Shown: positions 35,101 through 45,379 of the stretch, in pieces
Numbering within the stretch: the first letter of the stretch is position 1
How the letters are laid out: each line of letters opens with the position of its first letter
NCBI RefSeq assembly: GCF_030704535.1
Contig: NC_081823.1
Location: 6,826,501-6,890,500, forward strand
From: Vitis vinifera
Lineage: Eukaryota > Streptophyta > Magnoliopsida > Vitales > Vitaceae
Direction of reading: 5' to 3'
Length of the DNA: 64,000 nt
Notes under the pieces: generated by a model
Told to the model about the DNA's origin: nothing
Databases searched by the model: none
What the model saw: only the letters and a program-made list of their open reading frames with translations
Made by a program: the position numbers and the translations under genes

Positions 35101-38100
35101 TTCGTATCCATGGCTGCCACAAATCGGTCTGCTAATAGCAGTGAAGCTGTTGAAGCTTCTCATGGATCACAACCTTTCACAAACTTGATCGTCATAACTA
35201 TAATTTTTGGCAATCACAAGTTCTTCTTGCAGTTCGTGCGCATGGATTGGAAGATTTCATTCTCGGCACAAAGCTTTGTCCTGAACAGTATGTTCCAACA
35301 CATATCAGTCCTTCCTCAACAGAGGTAATTGATAAAATCAATCCTCATTACATCAATTGGACTAGACTTGATCAGTTCTTGGTTAGTTGGTTGCTTTCTT
35401 CAATTTTCGAATCTGTCTATGGTCATATTTTTTGATGCACAACTTCATTTGAGGTTTGGAGAACAGTTGAGAGATTATTCATCACTAAATCTAAGGCTAG
35501 AATACTACAACTCCATTATTTGCTGCAATCCACTCATAACGGCTCCATGTCAATTGCCGATTATATCTGGAAGCTGAGAGGAATTGCAGACACATTGTCT
35601 GCTGCTGGTCAAGTCATAATTGATGAGGAGCTTGTCATGTATATTCTTGGAGGTTTGAATTGCGAATATGATCCAGCTGTCATAAATTTGACATCTAGGA
35701 ATGCTGATGTTTCTCTAGAAGAAGCACAATTCCTGCTGCAAAGTCAAGAAATGAGTATTGAACAATGGAATTATGTTATTTTAAATTCACAAGGACCCTC
35801 AACAAATTATGCTATTAAGAGAGGTCAAAATTCAGGAGTTCAGAAATATCCAAACTCAAATTTCTATCATGGAAAAGGCCGTGGCACAGATGGTAGAGGC
35901 AATGGTAAACCAATTTGCTAGCTCTATGGCAAGGTTGGACATGTGGTAGCAAAATGCTATCACAGGTTTGACATCAGTTTCATAGGAATTTCAGAATCTG
36001 AATTGTCACAAATAAGAAATGCCCAAGGAGATGGTCAGCATCAAGCCTACATAGCCTCCCCTGAAACAGTCATGGACTCAAATTGGCACATGGGCAGTGG
36101 TGCTACTAATCACATAACTGCAAATCTCAACGATCTTACTATCAAGGATAACTACAGAGGCAAAGAGAAACTCACTGTAGGCAATGGCCAAAATCTTGAC
36201 ATTAAACATGTTGGTTCTCCTTCTTTCACTTTGCACACTAATTCCCAACCTTTACATCTCAAAAATATTCTTCATGTTCTCCATCACCAAGAACCTATCG
36301 AGTATTTCTCAATTTACTAATGATAATAATGTCATTGTTGAATTTTAAGCTGATTGTTGCTATGTGAAGGACAAGATCTTGAGGAAAGTACTACTGCAAG
36401 GCATTCTTAGGAATGGGTTGTACCAATTAAATGTATCTGGTCTTCACTCAATGTTAAAGTCTTTTCCGACTTCTCAAAATGTTGTTCTACCATCTGTATA
36501 CTTAATTGAATCAATTGATTCAAGTGTTTCAACCAGTTCAGACACTTCTACTTCTATGCTTACAAAAGTGTTCCGCTACTAGTTTGAAGCCTTGTATTCT
36601 TGAACCCAAAGTCAATACTAAGGCTGCACTCTGGCATTACAGGCTAGGACATCCTTCTGAATTTGTTCTTGATCTTGTTCTCAAGGACCTACATGTCCCT
36701 AATGCAAATAAACTTGATTTCTATACTGCTTGTCAATATTGTAAGTATTGTCAACAACCTTTTTCTTCTTCAATGAATAAAACTAGTTCACCTTTACAAC
36801 TTGTGCATTCTGATCTTTGGGGTCCAGCTCCTCTTTTATCATATGAAGGATTTCGCTACTATATTCATTTTGTGGATGATTTTACTAGGTTCACATGGAT
36901 CTACCCCTTACATACAAAATCTGAGGCAAAAACAGCCTTCTTGCATTTTCAATCCTTCGTGGAAAGACAATTTGACAAAAAGATTAAAAGTCTACAAACT
37001 GATTGGGGGGGTGACTACCAAAGCCTATTACCTTATCTTAATCAAGTTGGCATAGCTTTTAGTCACCCTTGTCCCCACACACATCAACAAAATGGGAAAG
37101 CTGAGAAGAAAACAGACACACAGTTACGTAGGCCTAACATTTTTAGCTCAAGCTCATATGCCTCTTCAATATCGGTGGGATTCATTTTCAACTGTTGTGT
37201 ATTTGATAAACCGACTTCCAACTCCAGTTGTCAACCACCTCTCACCTTTCGAAGTGTTGTTTAAACAAAAACCAAATTACCATTTCCTAAAATCTTTTAG
37301 TTGTGCTTGCTATCTACTCCTCTAACCTTATAACAAACACAAATTTGACTTTTACACATCCAAATGTGTCTTTTTGGGATATAGTTTAAATCACAAAGGG
37401 TATAAGTGCCTTCATTCATCTGGTCATCTTTACATTGCAAGGAATGTTAATTTTAATGAGTGAATTTCCTTTTTCCACTGGCCTCTTCCTTTCTTCATTA
37501 ACATCCAAACCTGATACATCTTTATCTCAGATGCCTTTTATTATTCCAACTCATTCTCATAAGTTTCATTCAGCTACATCTCATTATTCAGATTGTGTAA
37601 ATGGTACAACAACTGAAGCAACCATTCCAAGAGAAGTCTCTACATACGAGCAGATTCCTCACAATCAGCATACAGAATCTGTTCCGTCCACTGTCAGAAT
37701 TTCTTCCCCAGCATCTAAACCTAATGTTGAGCATATTTCTTCTTCTACTTTATCCCATCCTCGTTCAACCTCCATTCATCCCATGCAAACAAGGTCAAAA
37801 TCCGGTATCTACAAACCCAAGGTCTTTAACTCCATTACCACAACACCAACATGTAAGTCATCATCTTGATCAGAACCAACTAATATTGCTCAGGCCCTAA
37901 ATGATCCAAACTGCAAATTTGCAATAATGGATGAATATAAAGCTCCTATGATCAATAAGACTTGGAGTTTGGTGCCTTATTCAACAGGAATGAATGTGGA
38001 TGAGAATAAATGGGTGTTTAGAGTTAAATGCAAACTGGATGGAACCATTCAAAGATATAAAGCGAGGTAGGTGGCAAAGGGTTTTCAACAAACACCTAGT

Positions 38101-40048
38101 TTAGACTATTTTGAAACTTTTAGTCCTATGGTTAAGCCTTCTACCATTAGAGTCATTTTAGCATTGGCTGTTACAAAGGGTTGGGATATTCAACAGATTG
38201 ATATCAACAATGCATTTCTTAATGGTGATTTGCAAAAGGTGGTATACATGACACAATCTGTAGGCTTTGTTGATGCAGCCAAACCAAGTTATGTTTGCAG
38301 GTTACACGAGTCCTTGTATGAGTTAAAACAAGCCCAAGAGCTTGGTTTGACAAGCTAAAGAATGCATTACTTGATTGGGGATTTCAAAATTCTGTAGCAG
38401 ACACTAGCTTATTTATTCACAAGAAAGGCAACACACTTATCATTTTGCTAGTCTACATTGATGACATCCTAATCACAGGCACTAATGCTTCTCAAGTCAA
38501 TCAAAAAGTTTGCTCTCAAGACACTTGGATCATTGAATTACTTTCTTGGTTTTGAAGTTCACAGGGGTTCTTCTGTTCTCTACCTCACTCAGACCAAGTA
38601 CATTATAGATTTACTGAAGAAAACTGGTATGAATGGAGCAAAGAGCATTTCTACTCATAAGCTTTTTGGAAATAAATTGTTTCTATCTCTAGGAGATCCA
38701 TTTGAAGATCCTTCCCTATACCATAGCACAATTGGTGCTTTACAATATCTAACTATGACCAGGCCAGACATCTCATTTGCTGTTAATAAACTAAGTTAGT
38801 TTTTACATGCTCCAACCATTGATCATTGGAAGGCTTGCAAGAGAGTCCTTAGATATCTTCATGGCACAGTTATGGTTTACATTTCAAACCAGCTAAAGGT
38901 TTATTTCTTGTAGGGTTTTCAGATGCGGATTGGGCCAATAGCTTAGATGATCGAAGGTCGACCGACTAGTGGCTATTGTGTGTACTTGGGTGGAAATTTG
39001 ATTCAATGGAGCTCAAGGAAACAAAAGGTTGTTGCTCGCTCCAGCACAGAATCAGAATACAGGTCGTAAGCTGAAGTGGCCGCAGAGATTCTTTGGCTTC
39101 AGTCTTTGTTTCATGAGTTGGAAATTAAAATTGCAGGTTGTCCTATACTATGGTGCGATAATATTGGAGCAGGTTCATTACCTTCCAGCCCTGTGTTTCA
39201 CACCAGGACAAAGCATATCCAGATAGATGTGCATTTTATACATGAAAAGGTATTGGCCAAAGAGTTAGATGTTAGATATATTTCCACTGAAGACCAAATT
39301 GTAGATGTGCTCACTAAACCACTTTCAGAAGCACGGGTTGAACAACTTCTAAACAAGCTGACAGTGGCTCTATCCCCGTTCAGCTTGAGAGGAGTGTTAG
39401 AATTAGTTAGCTAGTTCAGTTAGCTGGTTAAGCTTCATCTGTTAGAATATAACTCTGCATCTTTAACAGAATATAAATCTTTAACAAACCATAACAGTGT
39501 AGTAGAGTTTTTCTTTCAGATTCCATGTACATATTGCATATAAATAATAACAGAGCATTCTTTGAAACCTTCTGGTTATCTCTCTGAAATCTGATGTTCT
39601 CCATTAACATCCTCCCTAAGTTTCTTAGTAGAAACCAAAAAGGAAAAAAAAAAAAAAAAAACTCACATCTTTGATATCAAATCCGAGAAAGCGAATCGCG
39701 TTCCTCACACTACGGACATTGCCGGCACCGTAATCAAGAAGAGTAACGACTGAGCACGAAGAGATGAAAAACGAATACATAATCGATTCTATATTGAAAA
39801 ACCAAAAATGGATTGACAAGTAACCATAAAAAATGAGCACAATCAGTTCTACATAGAGAGAAAATGAGAGTACCATTATCCGTGGCCCCGGAGCAGCGAA
39901 TTGAAAGGGTTCTTGATTTGAATTTGAGGTTGGTTCTGTGGAAATTACGGTGAAGAATAAACGGTGTAGATGAAGGAGAAGAAGAGGAGGAGAAGGAAGA
40001 TGAGAAGAAGCGAGATTGTGAGGAAGCAAGTGGCGGCGCCGCCTCCAT
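26169..40048 (-). CDS. HISN4: Imidazole glycerol phosphate synthase HisHF, plastid form (588 aa, 19 exons)
   Basis: Glutamine-dependent IGP synthase, fifth step of histidine synthesis, with fused amidotransferase (HisH) and cyclase (HisF). Exons in transcript order: 40048-39874, 39749-39667, 34721-34627, 33921-33818, 33050-32881, 32781-32667, 32031-31976, 31892-31854, 31690-31592, 30664-30602, 30523-30461, 30361-30279, 30116-30008, 29927-29874, 28575-28488, 28340-28303, 27891-27786, 27195-27029, 26228-26169. They sum to 1767 nt with continuous phase and no stop. Exon 1 encodes a Ser/Phe-rich transit peptide. The HisH triad is Cys137 (GICLGLQ), His242 and Glu244 (QFHPEKSG). The HisF catalytic Asp are 285 (VIACLD) and 443 (AVVVSID). 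The intron after exon 6 starts with GC. Intron 2 holds a Copia element and intron 3 a SINE. Confidence 0.96.
32660..32672 (-). promoter_or_regulatory. HISN4: Non-canonical GC splice donor (HISN4 intron 6)
   Basis: Exon 6 ends AGTGGAG and the intron begins GCAAGA. The next exon at 32031 follows a normal AG, and the frame (SG|D-VGLS) is right only with this junction. Both pseudo-copies (12150 and 17880 regions) also read TCTTGCCTCC on the plus strand, so GC is ancestral. Confidence 0.85.
34174..34266 (+). mobile_element. Short tRNA-type SINE in HISN4 intron 3
   Basis: An about 93-bp unit with an A-box-like CTCAAGTGGCAATGG and B-box-like GGTTCAATCC, followed by an A/G-rich tail. It is flanked by GTCACTTTTGCA (34162-34173) and GTCACTTTTTGCA (34267-34279), a 12-13 bp target duplication. 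It has no coding capacity. Confidence 0.72.
34852..35080 (+). repeat. 5' LTR of the Copia element
   Basis: 229 bp, TGTTAGAATC...TTTCTTAGCA. Differs from the 3' LTR by scattered substitutions and several indels (the 3' copy has about 30 extra bp near its start and lacks about 12 bp later). Confidence 0.93.
35110..35990 (+). pseudogene. Copia gag remnant
   Basis: Gag pieces in several frames: [12 protein letters not shown]-type text near 35220-35265, the Leu-rich core [17 protein letters not shown] (about 35548-35600) and [13 protein letters not shown] zinc-knuckle remnant, [12 protein letters not shown], lies near 35924-35960. A TAG at 35919-35921 falls inside the knuckle. The frame is broken, so no functional capsid protein is expected. 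Confidence 0.82.
36060..37270 (+). pseudogene. Copia protease/integrase remnant
   Basis: A protease-like part at about 36070-36300 reads [10 protein letters not shown], where the active motif is normally D-S-G-A-T; the Asp is replaced by Gly. Next is the GAG-pre-integrase motif HYRLGHPS (about 36635), then the integrase core with [23 protein letters not shown] and LQTDWGGDY (36800-37015). A frameshift follows near 37110. Confidence 0.85.
37880..39390 (+). pseudogene. Copia reverse transcriptase / RNase H remnant
   Basis: RT motifs: [19 protein letters not shown] (38070), [13 protein letters not shown] (38189), [12 protein letters not shown] (about 38448), YFLGFEV (38540) and a [10 protein letters not shown] stretch (38757). 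RNase H text lies at about 38920-39330 ([14 protein letters not shown]-like, and the final [10 protein letters not shown]). Stops at 38068-38070 and in the later parts, plus frameshifts, make it non-functional. Confidence 0.87.
39395..39630 (+). repeat. 3' LTR of the Copia element
   Basis: 236 bp, TGTTAGAATTAG...TTTCTTAGTA, followed directly by the GAAAC target duplication. The terminal CA is TA here. Confidence 0.93.
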
Positions 40049-40266
40049 TGAAGCTCAATGCTCCCGCACAGTCGCTCACAGCAGCAGTGTTTTCTGTGTC
40101 TCTGACTGAAAAAAAAAATGTCAGTGTAGAAGGGGAGACATTCAACGAAAACCGAAGCGACCGCCTTTTCGTGGGTAGTGAAAAAGGGCCTAGGCCATGG
40201 CCCAGAACCCGAGTCCATTTCAAGCCTGGGGCTGGGGATTCAAGCTTGGATTGGGCCAAAACCTAA

Positions 40267-41590
40267 GCCCGTTTGGAAAAAATATATAAGTAAAAATTGA
40301 AATCTTGAACATTATTGTTAAATTTTTTTTGTTATATATATATATATATATATATTGATAAAGGGCCTTCTCTGAAAATAGTTTTTTTTTAAATAAAATT
40401 TAAGATTTTTTAATTATTTTTTTACAATATTCTTAAAAAATTTTTAAAATATTCAAAATATTTTATTGATATTTATATTATATATAAATATATAGTACCT
40501 TTATAAAAAAATATTTCTTGCATTTAATTTTTTAAACAAAAATTTTAAAATAATTTTAAATTATTTTAAAAAGTAAAAAACTATGTTTATAAATATTTCT
40601 ACCATCATTTATACCTTAAAATTTTAAATTTTATTTGTTTTAAAATTCATTTAAAATAAAATAGTATTAACAATTATCAAATTTAAATTATTATTATTTA
40701 TGTTTAACGAAATAAATCACTTATGCTTTTATTAGGATGTTAACATCCATATTTCTATAATACATATAAAAAATATAATTTATGATTTTATTGTAGTAAT
40801 GTTAATTTCAATCGCTTCCCCTTAAAGGAAAATAAAATATAAAGGAAAAATATAAGGAAAGAAAAAGTGAAAAATAAAATAAAATAAAATAAAAGTCAAT
40901 AATTTTTTTTTATTTGTTACTTCAAACTCATTTATTTATTTTAACTCATCAATGTAAAAATTAAATAATTTAAATATACATAAAATTTTAATTAATTTTA
41001 ATCATATTTGATTTTCTTTTATATTTTTCATGAGACAACCAAACATAAAAGAAAAAAAAAAATCATTTTCCTTTCTATTTTTTTTTCTTTTCTTAGTATT
41101 TTCAAGAAACCAAATACAACGGATTTGGCTAAATGCATCCCACTCTTGTAGTTTTGAAATTTCATCAAATACCCCCCTTTATTTTGAGTAAGAGGGGATA
41201 TAAATGAAAATAACAAATAAAAATAATAGATGAGATATTTGATGAAATTTCGAACAATTGAAAATTAAGTGTATTTGACCAAAAATTTAGAAGAAGTAAA
41301 TGAAATGAACTTTATTTTATTAGGAACTATTTAATTTTTTTATTATAAAAATTATTTTTATTTTAATAAGACTTGAATTATTATAAAGCCATGAAGGCCT
41401 TTTGGTTTTCATAATCTTATGGGATACAATGAGGATATTGTATTTACCTAAAAAAAATGACTATTAATTTCTCATGTTTCATAAGAGAAAAAGTGTCTAA
41501 TATATATAAAGTCTTTTTAACCTTATTGGCACGTTTAAAAGGTATGAGGGTTTTTTGGGTTTAGAGTAAACAATATCTATACAATTGGGA
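40267..41590. other. AT-rich intergenic upstream of HISN4
   Basis: No gene. A (TA)n tract at 40334-40357. The HISN4 promoter should lie in the first few hundred bases; I cannot fix a TATA box. Confidence 0.5.
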
Positions 41591-42010
41591 GTGGGTCGTA
41601 ATCGTTGTAGTAGCCTTTGAGTACTTACAAGATTAATACTCGGTTTGAGATTGCTAATGGAGTTAATAAGGTTTGTCAGCAAATGCAGCAATCTTTACAC
41701 ACACTGCAAGGCAGTCAAGAGGTTTATACATTATCTGCAAGGCACTCTCTCCCATGGTATTCAGCTCTCTTGGTCTGCTGTCTTGAGCCTAGTATGAAGA
41801 TTGGGCATCAGATCTTGATGATGGATGTTCCACATCTGGGTTATGCATTTTTCCAGGGACTAATTTGGTGACTTGGGGCTCTAATAAACAGCATATGTAC
41901 CCCTTCTCAATCTAGTATTGATGTAGAGCACTGCAACCTACCTAATGCAACAGCACAAATTTGAAGGCTATAATCTTAGTTTTCTTTATCATTCCTATTA
42001 TGCTCTTACA
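41590..42010 (+). pseudogene. Copia RT/RNase H relic
   Basis: Plus-strand text runs from an ANGVNKVCQQM-like stretch (41650, the end of Copia RT) to FQGTNLVTWGSNKQ-type RNase H sequence (about 41850-41895) with frameshifts. No LTR found. A much-decayed fragment. Confidence 0.5.
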
Positions 42011-43640
42011 TACTAAACATTTGGAACTTGACTCATTCTTTGCTCCAGAGAAGCTTCAGCAGAATACTCTTTCAATTCACCATGTGCCAGGAGTTGGTCA
42101 AGTTCCTTGTGACAGCGATTGTTTCTAGAATGGGTTATTTGTATAACAGAGAATACTCTTTCATTTGCTCATTGCCTTATACATTTCCTCACCCCCCACC
42201 CCCCCCACCAAAACCTCATGAAGTTCTTCAAGCCGAAGATCATAAAAAAGATGACCAAGTACTCTGAAGCTCGCTCTCAAAGTTCTGATACTAATTTAGG
42301 ATTTTTGACATCAATGGAAAGAAAGTATACAGAGTGCAATCACCACATATGATCTGGGAAGGAAACTGAACAGGTAACAGCCTATTTGGATAGAGTCAAG
42401 GCACAATGATAAATAGTGGTATAAGGTAAACACATTTAAAAGAACCAGTCACAAAATGCATAAAACCCTTGAGCATCAGGCTCCCAAAGTGAGATCAGAG
42501 GAGTACAAACCCCAGTATCTTCCTATTAGAACCAAAATATTATTATGGTTGTGTGGGATATACGAACCGATTGTAACATTAATTTTCTTGATGTGATGAT
42601 CCCTCTTAATCGTACAAATATTATCCACTTCGGATCCAAGGAGTCGTCCCATCTTAAATGATTAAGAGGAGCTTATATTATATGTAGTGTTTTAAACTTT
42701 TTTTCCACATATGATGTGGGTGATATTTCACAATCACCCTTATGTAGATAGAATGTCATCGTCCTTTTTGTCGTATCAGATTGTGGGTTCAAAGAGATAA
42801 ATATCTTTTATTGGGTCAAATAAATTCTCATACTACCATGTGTAATGATCTCATTGCAATTGTGTAGACAAACCCTTATGATAGTATTAGGAACTTTTTT
42901 GCCTGATTCCATAAGTGAAAGAAAACATTGCTGATTAATCACATTTATAGCCACATAATCCGTCAATTAATGACAGAAGTTAATGATTCGTTGCAACGCT
43001 GTCAACTCCCATGCGTTCAGATATCAATTCATTCTAGTACTATGGGAAACAAGCGGTCAATGCACATGTTTAGACCCACCCCACCTCAGCCAAATGTACA
43101 AGGGATAGGGAGAAGCCCAACAATGTTGACCCAGAGTCTCTTGTATTTACACAAGCTCTTAACGCTTGTATGCAATAAAGCTTGAGGTTGACCTACTAAA
43201 TGACTTGGTTTAATATCAGAATCCTTCCATTGGATGGAAGAAGTCAATGCTACTCTGCTTTCCCACGCCAGGAAAAGACTTAGGGCGTGAAAAATAGGTT
43301 TGATAGGATGGAAATTGAAGACTTAGACCCTTATTACCCCTACCAAAAGTGGGATTTCGCAATGTGAATTCATCTTCTAAGGCCTTTTTCACAGGCCATT
43401 CAAAGCCTCTCCTGGGACAAGCTTGGTGTCTCTGTTCATTGTGCTGCAAAATCAGAGCTTTCAAAACAATTGCAGGACAGTTTTCTATGAAGTAGTTTTA
43501 TCTCTGCAAGCACATTAATCAGGGTTACCACCAAATGGATCGTTAGAAATTCTTTAGGTGGAAGAAACTGCAGAAGAAGAAGATAAAAAAAATGCCCAAC
43601 TCTGCTTACTTACTGATTACTAATGCTGTAAGATGAAGTG
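42011..43640. other. Intergenic, nothing firmly recognised
   Basis: Contains a C-rich run at 42190-42210 and a short minus-strand open stretch (43216-43464, no ATG start) with no recognisable domain. Likely repeat-derived. Confidence 0.4.
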
Positions 43641-43663
43641 ATCCATGTTGAGTACCCAAGAGT

Positions 43664-44998
43664 TTACTGAATCCAGGAAAATTTAAGATGATTTAGAAAA
43701 GAAAGTGGAAAAAAAAAAAAAGAACAAAAATTGATTGTAGCAAATGAAAAGGTTCTTATTATCACTCTGAAAATTGAATCTCTCAACACAAGGGAACCAT
43801 TAACAATTTCGTAGGCCAACAAAAAGGCTTTACTAGTACTAAAACTGCTACTGATACTAATGTTTTCTGGAGAATTTTCGATGAACAAATTATCATTAAG
43901 AACTAAATTTTCAGGCTCTTCTTCATGAACAAATGAAGCCATGACCAATGTAGTTGTGGTGTTATCAGAAAATCTCGCGCTTTCTTCAATGTAGTTGCTT
44001 CGAACTGTGACCCAATCTTCGTCCCAAGTCCAGTTGGGTAGATTTGAACCCGAAGACAAGGCACCCTCGTTCAATCTCTGGATCCTCTCAGCTGGAGAAT
44101 TTGATGAAGAACCTATGTGCATCAGAACGGAGGGAGTCACCGGCGCCTCCAGCGAGTCCCAAAAGCCTTGATCATCCAACACACTTGTGGGGGATTTCAC
44201 AGGAAACTCTTTCAATTGCTTTGAATTAGGCTCAAGAAATGGATGCTCAAGAAGCTCTTTGGCTGTCCATCTCTCTCTTGGGTTTCTCCTCAGGCACTTG
44301 TCCAAAAAGTCCCTCCCATTTTCTGACAACCACATCGGAAACTCCGGAACATCGCCGGAGAACCCAATTCTGTAAAGCGCGGACACTGGGTCATCTACCT
44401 CCGGCCAAGGATTGCGGCCAGTTGCCATCTCAATCACTGTGCACCCAAGAGCCCAAACATCAGCTGGAAACCCCTGCTCTTCGCCACGAGCCACCTCCGG
44501 CGCCATAAACACGGGTGTCCCGGAAAACACGGACCCACCTCCATTGCCATGAACCGATTTAGCACAACCCAAATCAGCAATCACCGCACCATCTTCTCTT
44601 ATCAAAACATTCTCACTCTTGATATCACAATGCACCAATCCATTGAACTGAAGGTACTCCAACCCCAGAACTATCTGCCGCGTATACAACCGAATCCAAT
44701 CCTCATCAAGCCTATTCCCACGCCGCCGAATCTCATCCGACAGCGCGCCGCCGGGCACATACTCCATGAATACATTGTACAACATCGTATCACCTTCACA
44801 TGTAGTGTTGGATCCCAAGTACTTAACTATGCGCTCAGAGCTCAACTGGGAAAGAAAAGACTGCTCCCTCTGCAACAACTTGGAGCGGGAGAGCTCCGTC
44901 GACTTGACAGCAAAGAGCTCCCCTGAGGTAGAGACGATGGCCAGGGAGATGGTGGCGGAGGCGCCACGGCCGATGGTGGGTCCTCTGGTCCAATCCAT
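43664..44998 (-). CDS. MAPKKK17/18: MAPKKK17/18-type protein kinase (444 aa), single exon
   Basis: Intronless serine/threonine kinase of the plant MEKK-like subgroup that in Arabidopsis includes MAPKKK17/18 (ABA-responsive MAP3Ks). It opens MDWTRGPTIGRG, like that subgroup's M-[ED]-W-T-R-G start. Visible landmarks: Gly loop GRGASA (10-15), Lys32 (FAVKS), Glu45, catalytic HCDIKSEN (123-130), DLG at 142-144, activation segment to the APE in FMAPEVARGE, and domain end near ERWTAKELLEHPFLE (about 260). It has Cys instead of Arg before the catalytic Asp (non-RD) and DLG instead of DFG. The C-terminal tail carries SPTSVLDDQGFW and DEDWVTVRS, similar in placement to the tails of MAPKKK17/18, and ends in a hydrophobic stretch. 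The exact orthologue (17, 18, 19 or 20) is not settled. Confidence 0.9.
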   Translation of the reverse strand: MDWTRGPTIGRGASATISLAIVSTSGELFAVKSTELSRSKLLQREQSFLSQLSSERIVKYLGSNTTCEGDTMLYNVFMEYVPGGALSDEIRRRGNRLDEDWIRLYTRQIVLGLEYLQFNGLVHCDIKSENVLIREDGAVIADLGCAKSVHGNGGGSVFSGTPVFMAPEVARGEEQGFPADVWALGCTVIEMATGRNPWPEVDDPVSALYRIGFSGDVPEFPMWLSENGRDFLDKCLRRNPRERWTAKELLEHPFLEPNSKQLKEFPVKSPTSVLDDQGFWDSLEAPVTPSVLMHIGSSSNSPAERIQRLNEGALSSGSNLPNWTWDEDWVTVRSNYIEESARFSDNTTTTLVMASFVHEEEPENLVLNDNLFIENSPENISISSSFSTSKAFLLAYEIVNGSLVLRDSIFRVIIRTFSFATINFCSFFFFPLSFLNHLKFSWIQ

Positions 44999-45064
44999 TG
45001 GAGTGATGATAGAGAGAGATTCTGGTGAGGAAGGTTTCAGGACTTGAAGGCGATTCCAAGCAAA

Positions 45065-45080
45065 TATATATATATATACA
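45065..45080 (-). promoter_or_regulatory. TATATATA tract upstream of the kinase (possible TATA box)
   Basis: TATATATATATA lies 67-82 bp before the ATG on the minus strand. It could be the TATA box (giving a very short leader) or part of the 5' UTR. Confidence 0.4.
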
Positions 45081-45260
45081 AGTGAAGAGGCCTTGTGGGG
45101 AGAGGTGGGTTGGCCTTAAAGAAACAGGTGGAATCTACACTGTAGTTGGTGAGAATGAGAAAAGAGTGAGACAGGTGGCAGGAGGAGAGAGGGTTTTGAC
45201 AGCTTGGCCGACTCTGGGCGGCGGTTACTTTGGGATGGAATAAAGCCATTCACATGAGGA

Positions 45261-45274
45261 CACGTGAGCACGTG
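45261..45274. promoter_or_regulatory. Paired G-box/ABRE motifs
   Basis: CACGTG at 45261-45266 and CACGTG at 45269-45274, 8 bp apart, about 265 bp before the kinase ATG. ACGTG is the core bound by bZIP ABF/AREB factors. A further palindrome AACGACGTCGTT starts near 45356. Function is inferred from motif and position. Confidence 0.55.
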
Positions 45275-45379
45275 CCCTGAATTGCGGTGTCCGCGGGTGG
45301 ATTATCGCTTGGATATTCTTCCTTCCGCAAGTGATGTTGCGGCGGCACCTTCTTAACGACGTCGTTTCGGGTTGGGACG

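Larger units (their letters stand above)
34852..39630 (+). mobile_element. Copia LTR retrotransposon inserted in HISN4 intron 2 (antisense)
   Basis: A complete but coding-dead element of 4779 bp. Perfect 5-bp target duplication GAAAC at 34847-34851 and 39631-39635. 5' LTR 34852-35080, primer site TGGTATCAGAGC at 35081, purine tract before the 3' LTR at 39395-39630. Plus-strand order is gag, GAG-pre-integrase, integrase, reverse transcriptase, RNase H, the Copia order. Several stops and frameshifts break each part. It lies opposite to HISN4 transcription and lengthens intron 2 from about 165 bp to about 4.9 kb. Confidence 0.93.

Noticed and set aside
39625-40266. Longer ORFs in other frames over HISN4 exon 1, including one on the plus strand
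   Set aside because: The frame starting at 40048 continues in phase through all 19 exons and gives a transit peptide. The others end in introns or are antisense shadows.
43216-43464. 82-codon minus-strand open stretch
   Set aside because: No ATG start, no recognisable domain, and its extension is blocked by stops. Possibly an organelle- or repeat-derived fragment, but unsupported.
44044-45047. Plus-strand ORFs over the kinase
   Set aside because: Antisense shadows of a conserved kinase coding sequence.
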